Assembly (NCBI GenBank): GCA_000231825.2
Contig: JH720316.1
Span: 926,267 to 990,266 of the forward strand
Direction: 5' to 3'
Length of the DNA: 64,000 nt
Source: Tetrahymena elliotti 4EA
Taxonomy: Eukaryota; Ciliophora; Oligohymenophorea; Hymenostomatida; Tetrahymenidae
Part shown: positions 62,601 to 64,000 of the stretch, piece by piece
Layout of the letters: each line of letters begins with the position of its first letter
How positions within the stretch are numbered: position 1 is the stretch's first letter
Notes under the pieces: model-generated
The model's database searches: none
What the model was told of the DNA's origin: nothing
The model's input: only the letters and a program-made list of their open reading frames with translations
Made by a program: the position numbers and the translations under genes

Positions 62601-64000
62601 TGCTTTAAAAGATGTAAAATTATTAATTTTATTAATTTCTTACTTAATTTTTTTATTTAAAAGAACTAACTGGTGTACAAATCTAAAGTTTTTAATAATT
62701 ACAGCTTTAATTAATTTGGCTATTTTAATTCTAACTAAGATATTATTTACTATTCTGATTATGATTATGGAACAATGAAACTAGAATTATCTAATCAATA
62801 CAAAGTTAGTGTTTTTAAAACTCAAAACATATATAGTTTATTTGTTTCGAATGATTTAACTTATTAAATTTATATGGCCTACAATCAAACATTTATTGGG
62901 CAGATAGCTTCACTGACTGATAACAAAATTCTTTATGTAAAAATAAATTTTAAAAGCTAAAATAATAAATCTTTTAAAATAGGAATTTGAACCAGGTATT
63001 TACTTAATTTATTACTAACAATATGGAAATAAAGTCTTGATAATAACAATTTATCAAAATTTAATTTTCTATGATGGAGATAGTAATAAATTTATATCTA
63101 TGAAAAAGGATTATTATGGAGTCAATTAAAATTCAATTTTATTTAAGAATTAAGTGATTTTCATCAATTCATAAGTTTCCCTTTATTTATTCTTAGAAGA
63201 CCCAAACATAGAGATACAATCAGTAAATGATTCTCAATCAACATTCTTATTTTGAATTTAATTCATTCTTTTTTAATATTCAAGATATATGATTAACCTT
63301 AAGTGCAGCTTTATAAAGCTAATTCAATTTAGATACCATACACAGGCATGGGAAAAAATGGCTTTCTAAGAGAAATTTAAGATTTTGAAAAAATTTGGTC
63401 TTACTAATATGTTGTTAATGAAAATGCAAAGCCTGAACTTATTCTAACAGTTTTTGAAATAGATTTATAAATTTAAGTTTTTTAACAAGAAATTCACTTT
63501 GTTAAATATTAAAAAATTGTTTCCAAATTAAATTATAAATTTACTTTGAGCTTTTAGTAAGTAGTAATTTCAAACAAAAATTATTACTATTACTAAAAAT
63601 ATTATGTTAATGCTTTTTATTACTCAAAGAAAAATATGATTGTTATTTTAGCTGGAATAGAAGTACTTCTTTTAGACTCTTCTACCTATTAAATAGTAAA
63701 ATATTTGTTTAAATGAAAGATTAAAATTTTTAAAAATTAATTTATTTTTAGATATTTTCTCATCAATCAGATACATTTCTTAAAAATGTTGGCTATTATT
63801 TAGATATGGGGTTAGTGGCGATAATTGAAAACAGTCTAGATTGCATACTAAATTTGAATGTAAATAATTTATTTTGTTTATCTTTATTTATTTTTTATAT
63901 GTAAAATAAATTAGACAATAAAGTTAGAATGTATTCCACAAAAAAATGAATTAAGTTACACAATGTATTATGGGTCAAATATTAATCCATAAAGAGCTTT
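59629..64000 (+). CDS. Large Cys-rich, propeller-like surface protein N, 5' part (continues past window)
   Basis: Start ATG at 59629 with signal peptide MILILGLFILKVIA. Exon 1 and exon 2 (joined by removing 59923-59972) encode a Cys-rich head with repeated CxxC units (CKTCSESGCLLCDQGYS, SCVSQCPYGQYMLDGSC). Further exons after about 60,600 encode beta-rich text with repeated blade-like elements (DENVLIIIDLTGKVI, QNKVYYYDQQQNKIELL, NFIYVFNEKDIQLLLIV, KIILVGMQSNQLVVQ) that resemble a beta-propeller. Many introns interrupt it and the last part of the window still codes. Architecture is like the heads of genes A and B, so it may be a distant family member. A surface or secreted role is inferred. 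Exon limits beyond the second are not resolved. Confidence 0.7.
61340..61510 (+). repeat. Intron of gene N with GC-rich inverted repeat
   Basis: Between exons near 61,340 and 61,510 the plus strand has CGGAGAGGCCTGG at one end and CAGCCTCTCCCCC at the other, complementary over about ten bases. This is unusually GC-rich for an intron here. The two arms could form a hairpin or be traces of an inserted element. Confidence 0.5.

Overview
The window reads as macronuclear DNA of a Tetrahymena-like ciliate. It is extremely AT-rich, the long reading frames are interrupted only by TGA, and TAA and TAG must be read as glutamine for any recognisable protein (cysteine protease, alpha-mannosidases, glutathione peroxidase, cyclic-nucleotide-binding protein, FAD monooxygenase) to stay open. 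Introns are short, AT-rich and GT...AG. Genus-level assignment is inference from code, composition and gene style. Gene boundaries below were found by translating with the ciliate code by eye; exon limits inside the very large genes are approximate.

Region 1 (1-18,950, minus strand): two giant paralogous surface-protein genes (A, cut by the window start, and B, about 10.9 kb) each preceded by a tRNA-Gly(GCC), plus eroded pieces of at least one further copy and a small secreted Cys-rich protein gene between the pieces. The repeating unit appears to be giant gene plus tRNA-Gly. Region 2 (19,180-32,476, plus strand): a multi-pass membrane protein, a 6.7 kb Cys-rich repeat membrane protein with an assembly gap in its repeat array, another multi-pass membrane protein, and a SNARE-like tail-anchored protein. 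Region 3 (32,477-36,820): a 4.3 kb stretch with no gene I can define. Region 4 (36,821-40,488, plus): a papain-type cysteine protease and a leucine-rich-repeat protein whose repeats are one per exon. Region 5 (40,711-53,362, minus): two tandem GH38 alpha-mannosidases, a glutathione peroxidase and a protein with two cyclic-nucleotide-binding domains. Region 6 (53,776-58,378): an uncharacterised coiled-coil-like protein, a cluster of tRNA-Gly(GCC) genes with one pseudogene, and an FAD monooxygenase with a long C-terminal extension. Region 7 (59,130-64,000, plus): a fragmentary duplicate followed by a large Cys-rich/propeller-like surface protein gene that runs off the window.

No single pathway unites the window. 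Common themes are secretion and endomembranes: signal-peptide proteins, lysosomal-type hydrolases (protease and mannosidases), a SNARE, and several giant Cys-rich membrane proteins. The most unusual content is the giant surface-protein family (Cys-rich head, propeller-like body, beta-helix repeats, Cys-rich neck, multi-pass membrane domain), its linked duplication with tRNA genes, and the exon-per-repeat LRR gene. Seven tRNA-Gly genes with identical mature sequence and one pseudogene are all on the minus strand.
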